The position numbers were made by a program, and so were the translations under genes. A DNA stretch of 64,000 nt from Molanna angustata (taxonomy: Eukaryota; Arthropoda; Insecta; Trichoptera; Molannidae): contig OY754964.1 in assembly GCA_963576475.1 (NCBI GenBank), positions 7,473,486 through 7,537,485 of the forward strand. Direction: 5' to 3'. Shown here piece by piece: positions 23,130-33,188 of this stretch. Position 1 is the stretch's first letter; each line of letters opens with the position of its first letter. A model generated the notes under the pieces. It was not told the DNA's origin. It ran no database searches and worked only from the letters and a program-made list of their open reading frames with translations.

Positions 23130-24495
23130 CAGCGATTCCTTTTTACCACGTTGACCGATGTTTTCGATGTTTCATTTTTCATTAGAAATAGGGCATCTTT
23201 CGATTGTACGTATTTTAACTTGGTCAAGATATGATAATGGAGTAGGTACATGAGAAATTCATTAAACTCTTCAATTTCTTTCTGTCCCAAACACAAGTTT
23301 TTAAACTTTATTGGGACAGTATTTATTTGAGAAATACTGTAATAATTTTGATTTTTGTATTTTTTATCTGTGTTAATAAAAAAAATGACATTCAGCGATA
23401 ATAACTATTTACAACACTGTAACATAAATATATAAAAAAATATATATAAATATTGAAAAATGTAAAAAAAATATATCAATATGTAAAAATGTAAAAAAAA
23501 TATATCAATGTGTAAAAAATGTAAAACAATTTATAAATATTAAAAAAAATACTGTTTTCTTGTTTCATTGACGTATCTTTTAAAGGTTCTGGGGCAAAAA
23601 AGTCAAAATTAACTATTAAGCCTACTATAGCCTCTTAATCAATTACACCAACCACAGCATCACCCAGGATTATTTAGGAATTACAAAGTTAATCAAATAT
23701 TATTGTTAGTACCTAATTATGTAGAAAATGTATTTATGACTTTAACGCCACAGCGTTGACTACATTTATAGAAATCAAGTAATCAATATAACAGCTCAAG
23801 TGTCATAGGCAATTATTAACATGATTGGTACCTACCCACTGCAAATGAGTACGTGCTTGTATTAAATACCTACATATATGTACACTCAACCATATGTGTG
23901 TATCGATTATGTTTGTAAGAGTGTATAGTATAGGTTGGTACACCAACACCAGTAAAGATTATATTCCCTGCACTTGAAACAGGTATTATGTGAAATCTAC
24001 AAGACATCACTTTCATCTGATGGAAGTCAATAGCATCAGTATACAGACACACATGTGTATTACGCACGTTCAAATTTTTAACAGGCAATATATTATTTTT
24101 TTAATTATTCGTACGTGTCGTATATGTCGTTTCGAAATCCGATACAACACTAAATGACATATGATATTTTTTTATTATTAGGATTCTTCAACAGCTATGT
24201 ATTTTAAAAGTGCCAAAGACAAAAATAAAAAATCAAAGAGGGAAATTTTCCATACCTACATATTACGTTTCGTAGAATTTTAAAAGAGTATAACAAAACT
24301 GTCAGGCGTGATTCTCAGCCAACTGACGTAGCACATAATTCAATTATTTTTTTTTTAATATTGGATTTACATACACATCGGTCCAAGCAAGCCAAAAATG
24401 AAATTATAATTCTGGCGCAGTTCAGGGGTGACATATGTTCGAGAACACTGTCTCCTCATTTATAAGGAATGTGGCTTTAATTGTTTACAAAAAAT
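23130..24495. other. AT-rich, no gene seen
   Basis: A short tandem of TGTAAAAAAAATATATCAAT lies near 23460-23530. Otherwise nothing interpretable. Confidence 0.5.
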
Positions 24496-24499
24496 CTCA

Positions 24500-24795
24500 A
24501 TAAATGGCGTTACAAAAAGGTTTCTTCGTTACTTCATAGATGGCGATAGTAAAAAGGTTTTATTTTCAAGAGATTATAAAAATATATAGAACTTTCAAAA
24601 TTGTCTTGATAAGGGAACTCAATAAAACGGCATAATTGGTGAACGTTGCGCAAGCGCACAAAGTGATCGCGTAAGCCAGCCTATGACAGGTCGTAATTCC
24701 TGTAGGTGCCTTGAGTTCTTGGTTCTTCTATAATATTCTAACTTATTCTCTATTGAGATGCTAAAAAATGTCAAAAATAACAGTGATAAAATATT
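24500..24795 (-). mobile_element. Foldback family E, single-arm copy
   Basis: In minus orientation this matches 59345-59660: CATAGATGGCGATAGTAAAA, ATATATAGAACTTTCAAAAT, GGCATAATTGGTGAACGTTG, CGCAAGCGCACAAAGTGATC, CCTGTAGGTGCCTTGAG and CTCTATTGAGATGCTAAAAA. Confidence 0.75.
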
Positions 24796-25194
24796 TAGTA
24801 TTTGTATGGACGTACTATGTTTGATGACTAGCAGAAGATAAATTGATTTATAATTGCTAGCTCTGAAAATGCACTAAAATATTAACACAATATCATTTTT
24901 ATACATTTTATGTATGTTATGCTATTCTGAAGATTGAATAAAATATAAGAAGTTTAATATGATTAAAATGACAAAAGAAAATCACTAGTGTATTCCAACT
25001 GTCGATTTGTTCAGGAGAACTTTGTTCTCTTAACATATCGACAATGCATCAAGCCAGGATACGCGAGAATTGTATGCAGAGGTCTACTTTTTTCACGGCT
25101 TTTCCAACTTTGAAGTCAAAAAACACCAACTTAGAGGCTTCGCAGCATATATGTTCCATACACGGATTTACTCAGAATTCGGAGTAGAACATTT

Positions 25195-25233
25195 CGTGTG
25201 TCTGTGTGTGTGTGTGTCTGTGTGTGTCTGTGT

Positions 25234-25272
<39 letters not shown>

Positions 25273-25295
25273 TGTGTGTGTGTGTGTGTCCGTCC
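25195..25295. repeat. (GT)n microsatellite
   Basis: About 95 bp of GT with interspersed CT, followed by CCGTCCCCCCC. Reading frames through it are artefacts. Confidence 0.95.
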
Positions 25296-25839
25296 CCCCC
25301 TTATAACTTTTGATCCGCTCAATTTACAGAGCCCAAAATTTCAGAATATATAAACAGTTATAGGCTTACAAAACTTTTATACTCAGAATTTTGAATTTTT
25401 GTTTGAGTCAGGGGTTATCAACTTTTGAATTTTTACTTTATTTTTCCATATATCTCAGAAACCATAAAAGCTAGAACGCTGAAAATTGGTACAAATATAG
25501 ACAAATACAAAATCTCAAATTAGTTTATTCAAAAAAATTCCAGGGTTTTTCAAACATTTTTTATTTAGAAAAATATTTGTTTTATGATAAATTTATGAGT
25601 TAAACTTCCTATATTTCCAAAACTTATACACTTATCGAAAAAAGCCGAAACACCCTAACTAGACAATTTAATTTTCTATAAAAAATATTAACATTGTAGT
25701 AGAAGATCTCAATTTTTTTTTAACAATTTTTTTAAAAATTGAATTTAGTGACGACATCGCTTCATACATTTTGTATGGCAGTCGCCTATACACAATATGT
25801 AAGAAGACTTAATAGTTTGATACTTCATCTCCAAACATA

Positions 25840-25925
25840 CATACATACCATCATGCTATTTTCATATTCTGGGTAGGAAAAAAGGACCTTCCTCCATACT
25901 ATCCTATCTTGACATACATACTTAC
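25840..25925 (-). mobile_element. RTE-like LINE 3' tip
   Basis: CATACATACCATCATGCTAT and CTATCTTGACATACATAC are the RTE 3' end in minus orientation, with internal decay. Confidence 0.55.
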
Positions 25926-25929
25926 ATAT

Positions 25930-27175
25930 GTTGTATAGAAAACAAAATATCTGACAATATTCAATAATTTGTATTTATGGGTTTTTAGTTTGGTACATAT
26001 TCTTCAACTATACATACTATCGCTATCGACAGTTGGATCTCATGTGTTACATGCAACTAGTATATAATGGATATACTTTTAGTGACAGTTTTGGTGAATA
26101 CATTTTTGTAAGAGTTCAATGTTGATTAAAATGTTAATTCGTTACAGAATTGAACCCATTATGTACAAATACCTACCTATAAAAAAGATAAAACGATGCG
26201 CTCAATATGTGATTGACACACATAATATGTATAAAGTGAATTAAAAACAATATTTATAAAATAATATTTAATTGCGCCAATAACTAACTTTCTATATTTT
26301 ATTGATAGGTTTATTTTTATATTGGATAAAAATTTCGCTTTTACTCAACACTGTATGTACAATGACATCAGTATTATGATTTATAACTTCACACATTAAC
26401 GTTATTTGGGATTGAAATAAAACGGTAAATTAAATTTAATACAGAATGGTATTAAATTTATTATCTGTCAAATATTAATAAAGTTTGTGATACAGATTAA
26501 TTTTCATTTTAATGAAATTATGAAATTATTAAATATTAAAAACTTTTGAAACAAATTATAAAAAACCACTATTCAAAATTAAAAATAAAAAATGTTCTTT
26601 TTATTTATTTTTTCGTTCTTGTTTTTTTTTCTTATTCCATTCATTGTAATAACCTTTTATTCAATAAACTGCTTAATATATTACATAATAAGTTTTACGT
26701 TTTCAAAAAAACCTTTAAAAGTTTATATATTTTTAATATAAAGCCATTGAAAATATACCGTAAACTGTTGGTTCCGTATTATCAATAAAATAAATAAATA
26801 AAATTAAAAAGTTTAATGACTAACCTACCTTCACTACCTTCACCCATAAATACATAAACAAGTTATGATAATAAGATACAAAAGAACAAGAAAAAAAAAC
26901 ATAGATATAACGATAAAAAAACTAAAAAGAATAAATGAAGCATTTGTCCTGTGTGAAAAAAAGAGGAAATAGTATAAAAATACAATGAACCAGGTTAGTT
27001 ATGTACGTATTTCTTACTTCTAACGGTTTACTTGAATCATAATATGACTGAAACATGTTATATTCTGATATTGCAGATAGTTTAAACAACACCATCCAAT
27101 TATTTATTACTAATACATACATAGGTATATTATTTATTATAATTTATACACACACACTCACATACACATAAACCA
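25930..27175. other. AT-rich, no gene seen
   Basis: Open frames here (for example 26546-26788) are low-complexity K/I/F/L strings without motifs. Confidence 0.5.
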
Positions 27176-27179
27176 TCTA

Positions 27180-27861
27180 CAGAGGCTTACCATATTATTA
27201 GACTCGCTGAAAAATTAAAAACGACACAGCCATCTACTCATGACACATGGGAATCTAGATACTCATAACATCATCTAGATACTCATGGCATCATCTAGAT
27301 ACTCCTGGCATCAAAAGAAATAAAGGGCATACAATTGATAATACAATACAATCATGGATAAGAAACAATGGCAAAATATACTGCGGAAACGAAATAAGCA
27401 AAAATTTGGGCTTCTGTTATATACTTATCATATCTGTAAAAAAATTAAATAAATTTAATGGAATTTATTACGTGGAATATAATACGAATACATTTTCTGC
27501 CTCCTCGGAACAGGCTCAGCCTAGTAAAATGGTTAGTACCAAATTTATTGTTTTGCATTTTGGTAAAAATTATGTAAAATCAGTGGTAATATTGACATTC
27601 ATCGTTTAAGAAAAAGTATGATCGAATTGTGATGACTTGTCACAAAAACATTGTGATACCCTTTAATTTGTCCCTATAATTTGTGTAATTTTTTGTGTGA
27701 CAAGTTATTGGATTTGTGACATGTCATCTCACAATTAGCTCACACCACACGTGGAAGTGCCAAATGTAGCAATATTGGTACATTTGGCACTTCCACGAAT
27801 AAATTTCTCAGACATTTTCATATAAATTTTTCAGTGAGTCTAATAAGATGACAAGCCTCTG
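27180..27861. mobile_element. 682-bp TIR element with TA duplication, Tc1/mariner-like ends
   Basis: The left end CAGAGGCTTACCATATTATT and following AGACTCGCTGAAAAATT is mirrored by AATTTTTCAGTGAGTCTAAT and AAGATGACAAGCCTCTG, giving ~38-bp ends with few mismatches. Both sides carry TA (27178-27179, 27862-27863). The interior lacks a transposase. It carries a perfect 18-bp hairpin (27750-27767 / 27780-27797) and a segment (27345-27540) also found at 48545-48665. Confidence 0.75.
27750..27797. repeat. Perfect 18-bp hairpin inside the TIR element
   Basis: CGTGGAAGTGCCAAATGT and its exact reverse complement are separated by 12 nt. Confidence 0.95.
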
Positions 27862-28146
27862 TATAACAAACTAACTACTCCACAAACCTGATTATGAAAT
27901 CGGCTATGACTCGTTAAATTATATGTCATTAGAGAATTACTATTGCGGTTTTGATAGTTGCAAATTAAAAGGAAATTTTAGAAAATTAATTGGCAATCTG
28001 ATGCAGTGTTCAATGTCCAATCCACCGGACTCTTGACCAATTCATCCCAATTACTAATCTCACTAACAATTATTACGAATATGACATGTTCTATTAAATT
28101 TCAAAGTGCAAATCAATGATTGGAATTGGAATCGTTTTATGAATAT

Positions 28147-28347
28147 TGTTATGAAATTAAGTACTATTTCTATTTAAATTGAAAATTTAAATAGAAATAT
28201 TTTGAAAATAAGAACCCAAGAAAAATGAAAACAAAAGATTTTGTTTAGTGAGTTGGAAAAACTAGACAAACCTTGTAAAAATATAAATTGTAAAAATAAA
28301 TAAGACTTTGAACCATAATAAAATAAATAAATATAAATTTCGGTACA
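28147..28347 (+). repeat. 5' LTR (201 bp)
   Basis: Begins TGTTATGAAATTAAGTAC and ends TTTCGGTACA, a TG...CA LTR. Near its start ATTTCTATTTAAATT and its exact reverse complement flank GAA (28166-28198), a 15-bp hairpin. AATAAA-type signals lie in the last 60 bp. Confidence 0.95.
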
Positions 28348-28349
28348 TT

Positions 28350-28366
28350 TGGTGTCAGGTGTGGGG
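28350..28366 (+). promoter_or_regulatory. Primer-binding-like site
   Basis: TGGTGTCAGGTGTGGGG starts two bases after the 5' LTR. TGG at the start fits complementarity to a tRNA CCA end. I did not assign the tRNA. Confidence 0.7.
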
Positions 28367-28434
28367 TATAAAAATACCCAAGTATTTTTTGTGTAAGAAA
28401 AAAAATAAAATAGTTATTTATAAAGACATTTATT

Positions 28435-29634
28435 ATGGCATCAAAAAAAATAACTCTTTTAGAGTTGAAAGTGGTTGATTTAAAACATGAGTTGGAGGAG
28501 AGAGACGCTGATACATCAGGAAATAAAAATGCACTTCAACTACGATTGAGAAAAGTGATGCAAGAAGTAGGTGAGGATCCAGACACATACCTTTTTGAAA
28601 TGCCTTGCTCTAACAACGATCTTTGTCAAGTCTTAAAAGAACATTCCAGAGACATAGAAGAGAAGTTTCAAGAACATTCCAGAGATATAAAAGGAGAAAT
28701 TAAAGAAATCAAAGGAGAAGTAGCGATGCTTCAAAAGCATTCAAATACTATAGAAAAGAAATTCCAGAATTATTCTATGACCTTTGATGAGAAGATAAAT
28801 GAATTAACTAAACAGATGAAAGTTTTGGAGAATCAAGTGCTTCCTTCAATCACGCCAATGAATTCCGAGCAAAATTCAGCTGTAGATACAAATTTTAAGT
28901 GTGTAGAAGATACAAGAGTACCAACAGTGGAGTGCGTGCGAAATGATATGCCAACCTTTGATGGAAAATGCCCCTGGGAAGAATATTTAACATTGTTCGA
29001 GACAGTGGCCATGATAAATGGCTGGTCCATGACAAGAAAGGCCTCAGTGTTGAGTGTATCATTACGAGGTGATGCTTTAAAAGTTTTGGAGACAATTCCT
29101 CTAGCTGAGCGACGAGATTTAAAATTGTTGATTGAGAGACTTGAGATGCGATTTGGACATAAGCACATGGAACAGTTTTACAGGTCACAACTTAAGAATC
29201 GTAATCAGAAATCTAATGAAACTCTCCAGGAATTTGAGGCGGATATAGCGCGTCTAATTAGATATGCATACCCTACGGTTCCTGATGATGTGTGTGAAAG
29301 CCTTGCAGTAGAAAAGTTCTTGGATGGATTGTGGGAAAATGAGACACAACAAGCTGTAAAACTAGCTAGACCACAAACTTTGAGTGACGCTCTAACCCAG
29401 GCACTCGAATTTGAATCTATAAAAAAATCTTTACGAGGTCATGCTCAAGCCCGCGTTGTTGAGGCCGTTGAAGAGAATCAAAAACTCATCGAATGCATTG
29501 TCGAAAAGGTGATGAAGGCATTGCAAGGAAGAAAAAGACAGTTTCGCTGCTGGGGTTGTGGACGAGCTGGACATCTACGTAATCGGTGTCCAAATGAAGC
29601 AACAACGCAACAGCAACAGCCACAGGAAAACTAA
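28435..29634 (+). CDS. gag: Gag polyprotein of the LTR element
   Basis: 399 residues, starting at the first ATG 87 nt after the 5' LTR. Residues 8-42 resemble a SAP motif (LELKVVDLKHELEERD, then GNKNALQLRLRKV). SAP modules bind DNA or chromatin in host proteins. Residues ~60-135 are coiled-coil-like and contain a small internal duplication (EHSRDIEEKFQEHSRDIKGE). Residues ~165-345 match the general helical capsid region of Ty3/gypsy Gag (W..Y...F, a run ending LKNRNQKSNETLQEF). Residues 372-385 form a CCHC zinc knuckle (CWGCGRAGHLRNRC), the nucleocapsid RNA-binding unit, followed by a Gln-rich tail. The product should form the particle and package element RNA. The stop at 29632-29634 lies inside the pol open frame. 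Confidence 0.93.
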   Translation: MASKKITLLELKVVDLKHELEERDADTSGNKNALQLRLRKVMQEVGEDPDTYLFEMPCSNNDLCQVLKEHSRDIEEKFQEHSRDIKGEIKEIKGEVAMLQKHSNTIEKKFQNYSMTFDEKINELTKQMKVLENQVLPSITPMNSEQNSAVDTNFKCVEDTRVPTVECVRNDMPTFDGKCPWEEYLTLFETVAMINGWSMTRKASVLSVSLRGDALKVLETIPLAERRDLKLLIERLEMRFGHKHMEQFYRSQLKNRNQKSNETLQEFEADIARLIRYAYPTVPDDVCESLAVEKFLDGLWENETQQAVKLARPQTLSDALTQALEFESIKKSLRGHAQARVVEAVEENQKLIECIVEKVMKALQGRKRQFRCWGCGRAGHLRNRCPNEATTQQQQPQEN

Positions 29635-32600
29635 AAAGGGTTGATGGGAAGGGGCAACTGTTGACCTACATTACCAATGCCTCAAAGAGATCTGCAGTTG
29701 TTGCATCATTCAGTGGTCGAGATACCAGTATGTTTATAAATGGCAAAGTAAATGGAAAAAATTTGAAACTTTTGCTGGATACTGGAGCAACGATGACAAT
29801 CATGAGACCAGATTTGCTTTATAACAAAAAGTGTATTACACCAACTAAATGGACATTACGAACAGCTACTGGGGAGTCGGCATCTATATGTGGTGAGACA
29901 TATGCCAACTTTCAAATTGGTAGTTCTATCTTCGATCATCAGGTGCTAGTGGCGAATATAGAGGAGGAAGTTATTCTCGGAATGGACATAATGGCGAAAT
30001 ATGGATTCCAGTTGGATCTAAAGAGGCGATCTTTGAAAATTGGAGATGAAGATGTTCTCGTGCAAGAGCGTGAGGAATTTTCTACACGTGTTCTTGCAGC
30101 GGATGTTGTAACTATTCCAAAACAAAGTGAGATGTTAGTACGAGTCAATTTAGACTGTGTTATCCCGAATGGACATGTTTTGGTTGTGGAGTCCAACGCC
30201 AACAATGAAGCAGGAAAAGGAGTATTAATTGCAAGAGCACTGATTCAAAACCAAAAGGAAATTTTAGTCAGATTAATGAACATAAATGAATATCCAGTAA
30301 CTGTCAAAAAAGGAGCTTATTTAAGTGTGTGTTCATCAGTTTCATCAGTAACACAAAATGCCTGCATCGCACAAGTTTCTTCAGAGGATGTACCAAAACA
30401 TCTTGAAGACTTTGTAAAAGATGCTTGTAAGGAACTTACCAAAGAACAAAGCAAACAAATTAGATACCTCATTGCTCATTATCAAGATGTTTTTGAGAAT
30501 GCGAGTCTTTCTAAAGGAAGAACCAATGTTGTTCAACATCAAATAGATACGGGTGACGCAAGGCCTATCCGCCAATTACCTAGAAGGCTACCATTAGCAA
30601 AGCGGGCGGAAGCAGATCAAATTATTCAAGACATGGAAAGGGATAGCGTTATTGAACCATCAAGCAGCCCATGGTGTTCACCAGTAGTGTTAGTTAAAAA
30701 AAAAAATGGCTCAACTCGGTTCTGTGTGGACTTTCGCTTATTGAATAATGTAACTAAGAAGGATAGTTATCCACTGCCTCGAATCGATGACACCCTAGAT
30801 ACATTGGCTGGTTGTAAGATCTTCTCAACTTTGGATCTAAAGAGTGGTTATTGGCAGGTTGGATTGGAACCCAAGGATAGAGAAAAAACGGCGTTTTCTG
30901 TTGGAAGTGGATTGTGGCAATTCAAAGTGATGCCATTTGGACTTTGCAATGCACCGGCTACGTTTGAACGACTAATGGAAAGTGTGCTAAGAGGATTATC
31001 GTGGGAGACCTGTTTGGTATACTTAGATGACATCATCGTACTTGGGAAGCGTTTTGAAGAACATTTAGGAAATTTGGAACAGGTATTTTCACGATTGAGG
31101 TTGGCCAACCTTAAACTCAATTGCAAGAAATGTATATTGTTCCGAAAGCAAGTCAACTATCTAGGTCATGTTGTCTCTGAGGAGGGAGTAGCAGTAGATC
31201 CTGAGAAGATTAAAGCTGTTCGAGATTGGCCAGTACTTAAAGACAAACATGAAGTAAGAAGCTTTTTGGGTCTGAGTACCTACTATCGACGATTTGTTCC
31301 AGGCTTTGCTGACATCGCAAAGCCACTGACAAAACTCACGGAGGAAAGCAGTGAATTCATATGGGATTTCAAGTGCCAACATGCATTTGAAGAATTAAAA
31401 CAGGTTCTAATTAATTCTCCGGTTTTGAGTTATCCTCGAGCTGAAGGAATGTTTATTCTGGATACAGATGCAAGTAACGTTGGTATCGGAAGTGTGCTCT
31501 CCCAAGTACAAGATGGGGCAGAACGCGTGATTGCTTACTTCAGTAAAGTATTGTCGAAACCAGAACGCAATTACTGTGTAACACGAAGAGAATTGCTTGC
31601 TGTTATCAAGTCAGTTGAGCACTTTCGCAAGTATTTATATGGACGGAAATTTCTTTTAAGGACAGATCACTCGGCACTTGTGTGGCTTTTGCGATTCAAG
31701 AATCCTGAAGGTCAAGTGGCAAGATGGATAGAGAGATTGCAAGAATATGACTATGATTCTGAACATCGAGCCGGACTTCATCATAGAAATGCCGATGCAC
31801 TGTCAAGGCGACCATGTCCAGAGGATTGCCAGCACTGTAATAAGGCTGAGGAAAAGTTTTTTATAGCTTGTAGAACCACGGTCGTTGACAATTTTTGGCA
31901 AGATGATGAAATACGAGCAGACCAATTGGAAGACCCAGATCTCAAGTTTGTAATGCAGTGGAAGGAAAATGATCAAAGACCTTTATGGGAAGAAATAGCT
32001 TCACTATCTCCAAATATTAAGTCATACTGGGCTCAGTGGCAATCCATTGTCGTGGAAAATGGGTTGTTAAAGCGTGTATTGGAGAATGAAGATGGAACAC
32101 AGCAGAGACAACAACTATTGATTCCAAGGAAGAGAATTCCTGAAGTTCTTAAACTGCTTCACAATGATGTGTCTGGGGGACACTTGGGAGTTAAAAAAAC
32201 CACAGAAAAAATTCGTCAACGTTTTTATTGGGTCAATTACAATGGAGATGTAAAAGATTGGTGTAGAAGATGTGTAACTTGTGCCACTTCAAACGGACCT
32301 CAGAAACGAAGGCGTGCGCCAATGAGGCAGTATAATGTTGGTAGCCCATTTGAAAGGATAGCCATTGACATAGCGGGGCCGTTTCCCACAACGGAAAGAG
32401 GGAATAAATATATTCTGGTAGCAATGGACTATTTTAGTAAATGGACAGAAGCCTATGCACTACCGAATCAAGAAGCTACCACTGTTGCTGAAGTCTTGGT
32501 AAGGGAACTGATAAGTCGTTTTGGAGTACCATTGGAGTTACACTCGGACCAGGGAAGAAACTTTGAATCAGCCGTATTCCAGGGAATTTGTGAAGCATTA

Positions 32601-33188
32601 GGAATTCGAAAGACGAGAACAACTGCTTTGCATCCACAGTCGGATGGAATGGTGGAGCGAATGAATCGAACAATTGGAAGATTTTTGTCAAAAGCAGTGT
32701 CCGATCACCAGAAGGATTGGGACGAATACATCCACTTGTTCTTATTAGCTTATCGAGCAGCAATTCATGAGACAACAGGGCAAACACCGGCAAGTGTGAT
32801 TTTTGGCCGTGAGTTACGGTTACCTTGCGACCTGCAGTATGGATCTAAGCCTGGAGAAGATCTAGTTGGAGAAGATTATGTGTCAGATCTTCGGAGGAAA
32901 ATGAATGCTATACATGACCGTGTACGGTCCAATATTCAAGTAGCTAGTGACAAGATGAAGGAGCGATACGACATTAAAGCTGTGGAAGGTGGTTATCAGG
33001 CTGGAGACTTGGTTTGGTTATTTAATCCACAACGACGACGAGGCTACTCACCAAAGCTTCAGAAATCCTGGGAAGGACCGTATGAAGTGATCAAAAGGAT
33101 TAATGATGTGGTTTATCGTATACGAAGAAAACCAAATGGGAAGCCAAGAGTGGTACATTTCAATCGCCTGGCTCCTTTTTTTAGGTGA
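29598..33188 (+). CDS. pol: Pol polyprotein: protease, RT, RNase H, integrase
   Basis: The frame is open from 29598, overlapping gag by 37 nt in the -1 phase. Residue numbers below count from 29661 (TTG); the first ATG is residue 24. Aspartic protease: LLLDTGATMTIM (D40). Reverse transcriptase, ~335-505: STLDLKSGYW (D392) and VYLDDIIV (D456, D457). RNase H, ~595-715: D603, E644, D669, D712. Integrase: HHCC zinc site H834, H841, C871, C874, and the catalytic D903, D963, E999 (HSDQGRNF, then GMVERMN), spacing DD35E. A C-terminal GPY/F module is WEGPYEVIKRI (1138-1148); there is no chromodomain. No stop or missing catalytic residue was seen. It replicates the element in the Gag particle and inserts the cDNA. 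Expression is most likely as Gag-Pol by -1 frameshifting. The stop TGA is at 33186. Confidence 0.95.
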   Translation, partial: SNNATATATGKLKRVDGKGQLLTYITNASKRSAVVASFSGRDTSMFINGKVNGKNLKLLLDTGATMTIMRPDLLYNKKCITPTKWTLRTATGESASICGETYANFQIGSSIFDHQVLVANIEEEVILGMDIMAKYGFQLDLKRRSLKIGDEDVLVQEREEFSTRVLAADVVTIPKQSEMLVRVNLDCVIPNGHVLVVESNANNEAGKGVLIARALIQNQKEILVRLMNINEYPVTVKKGAYLSVCSSVSSVTQNACIAQVSSEDVPKHLEDFVKDACKELTKEQSKQIRYLIAHYQDVFENASLSKGRTNVVQHQIDTGDARPIRQLPRRLPLAKRAEADQIIQDMERDSVIEPSSSPWCSPVVLVKKKNGSTRFCVDFRLLNNVTKKDSYPLPRIDDTLDTLAGCKIFSTLDLKSGYWQVGLEPKDREKTAFSVGSGLWQFKVMPFGLCNAPATFERLMESVLRGLSWETCLVYLDDIIVLGKRFEEHLGNLEQVFSRLRLANLKLNCKKCILFRKQVNYLGHVVSEEGVAVDPEKIKAVRDWPVLKDKHEVRSFLGLSTYYRRFVPGFADIAKPLTKLTEESSEFIWDFKCQHAFEELKQVLINSPVLSYPRAEGMFILDTDASNVGIGSVLSQVQDGAERVIAYFSKVLSKPERNYCVTRRELLAVIKSVEHFRKYLYGRKFLLRTDHSALVWLLRFKNPEGQVARWIERLQEYDYDSEHRAGLHHRNADALSRRPCPEDCQHCNKAEEKFFIACRTTVVDNFWQDDEIRADQLEDPDLKFVMQWKENDQRPLWEEIASLSPNIKSYWAQWQSIVVENGLLKRVLENEDGTQQRQQLLIPRKRIPEVLKLLHNDVSGGHLGVKKTTEKIRQRFYWVNYNGDVKDWCRRCVTCATSNGPQKRRRAPMRQYNVGSPFERIAIDIAGPFPTTERGNKYILVAMDYFSKWTEAYALPNQEATTVAEVLVRELISRFGVPLELHSDQGRNFESAVFQGICEALGIRKTRTTALHPQSDGMVERMNRTIGRFLSKAVSDHQKDWDEYIHLFLLAYRAAIHETTGQTPASVIFGRELRLPCDLQYGSKPGEDLVGEDYVSDLRRKMNAIHDRVRSNIQVASDKMKERYDIKAVEGGYQAGDLVWLFNPQRRRGYSPKLQKSWEGPYEVIKRINDVVYRIRRKPNGKPRVVHFNRLAPFFR
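29625..29631 (+). promoter_or_regulatory. Candidate -1 ribosomal frameshift site
   Basis: The heptamer G-GAA-AAC in gag phase lies directly before the UAA stop. The A-site codon AAC re-pairs perfectly as AAA, and the P site GAA to GGA is imperfect. Pol is in the -1 frame, is open from 29598 and has no ATG before the protease. No downstream pseudoknot was assessed. Confidence 0.5.

Noticed and set aside
25070..25322. Open frames across the GT microsatellite
   Set aside because: VCVCV/THTH strings are microsatellite translations.
26546..26788. 80-codon Lys/Phe-rich ORF
   Set aside because: Low-complexity AT-rich sequence; no motif.
30848..33000. Minus-strand ORFs inside pol
   Set aside because: Shadows of the conserved pol frame; no domain of their own.
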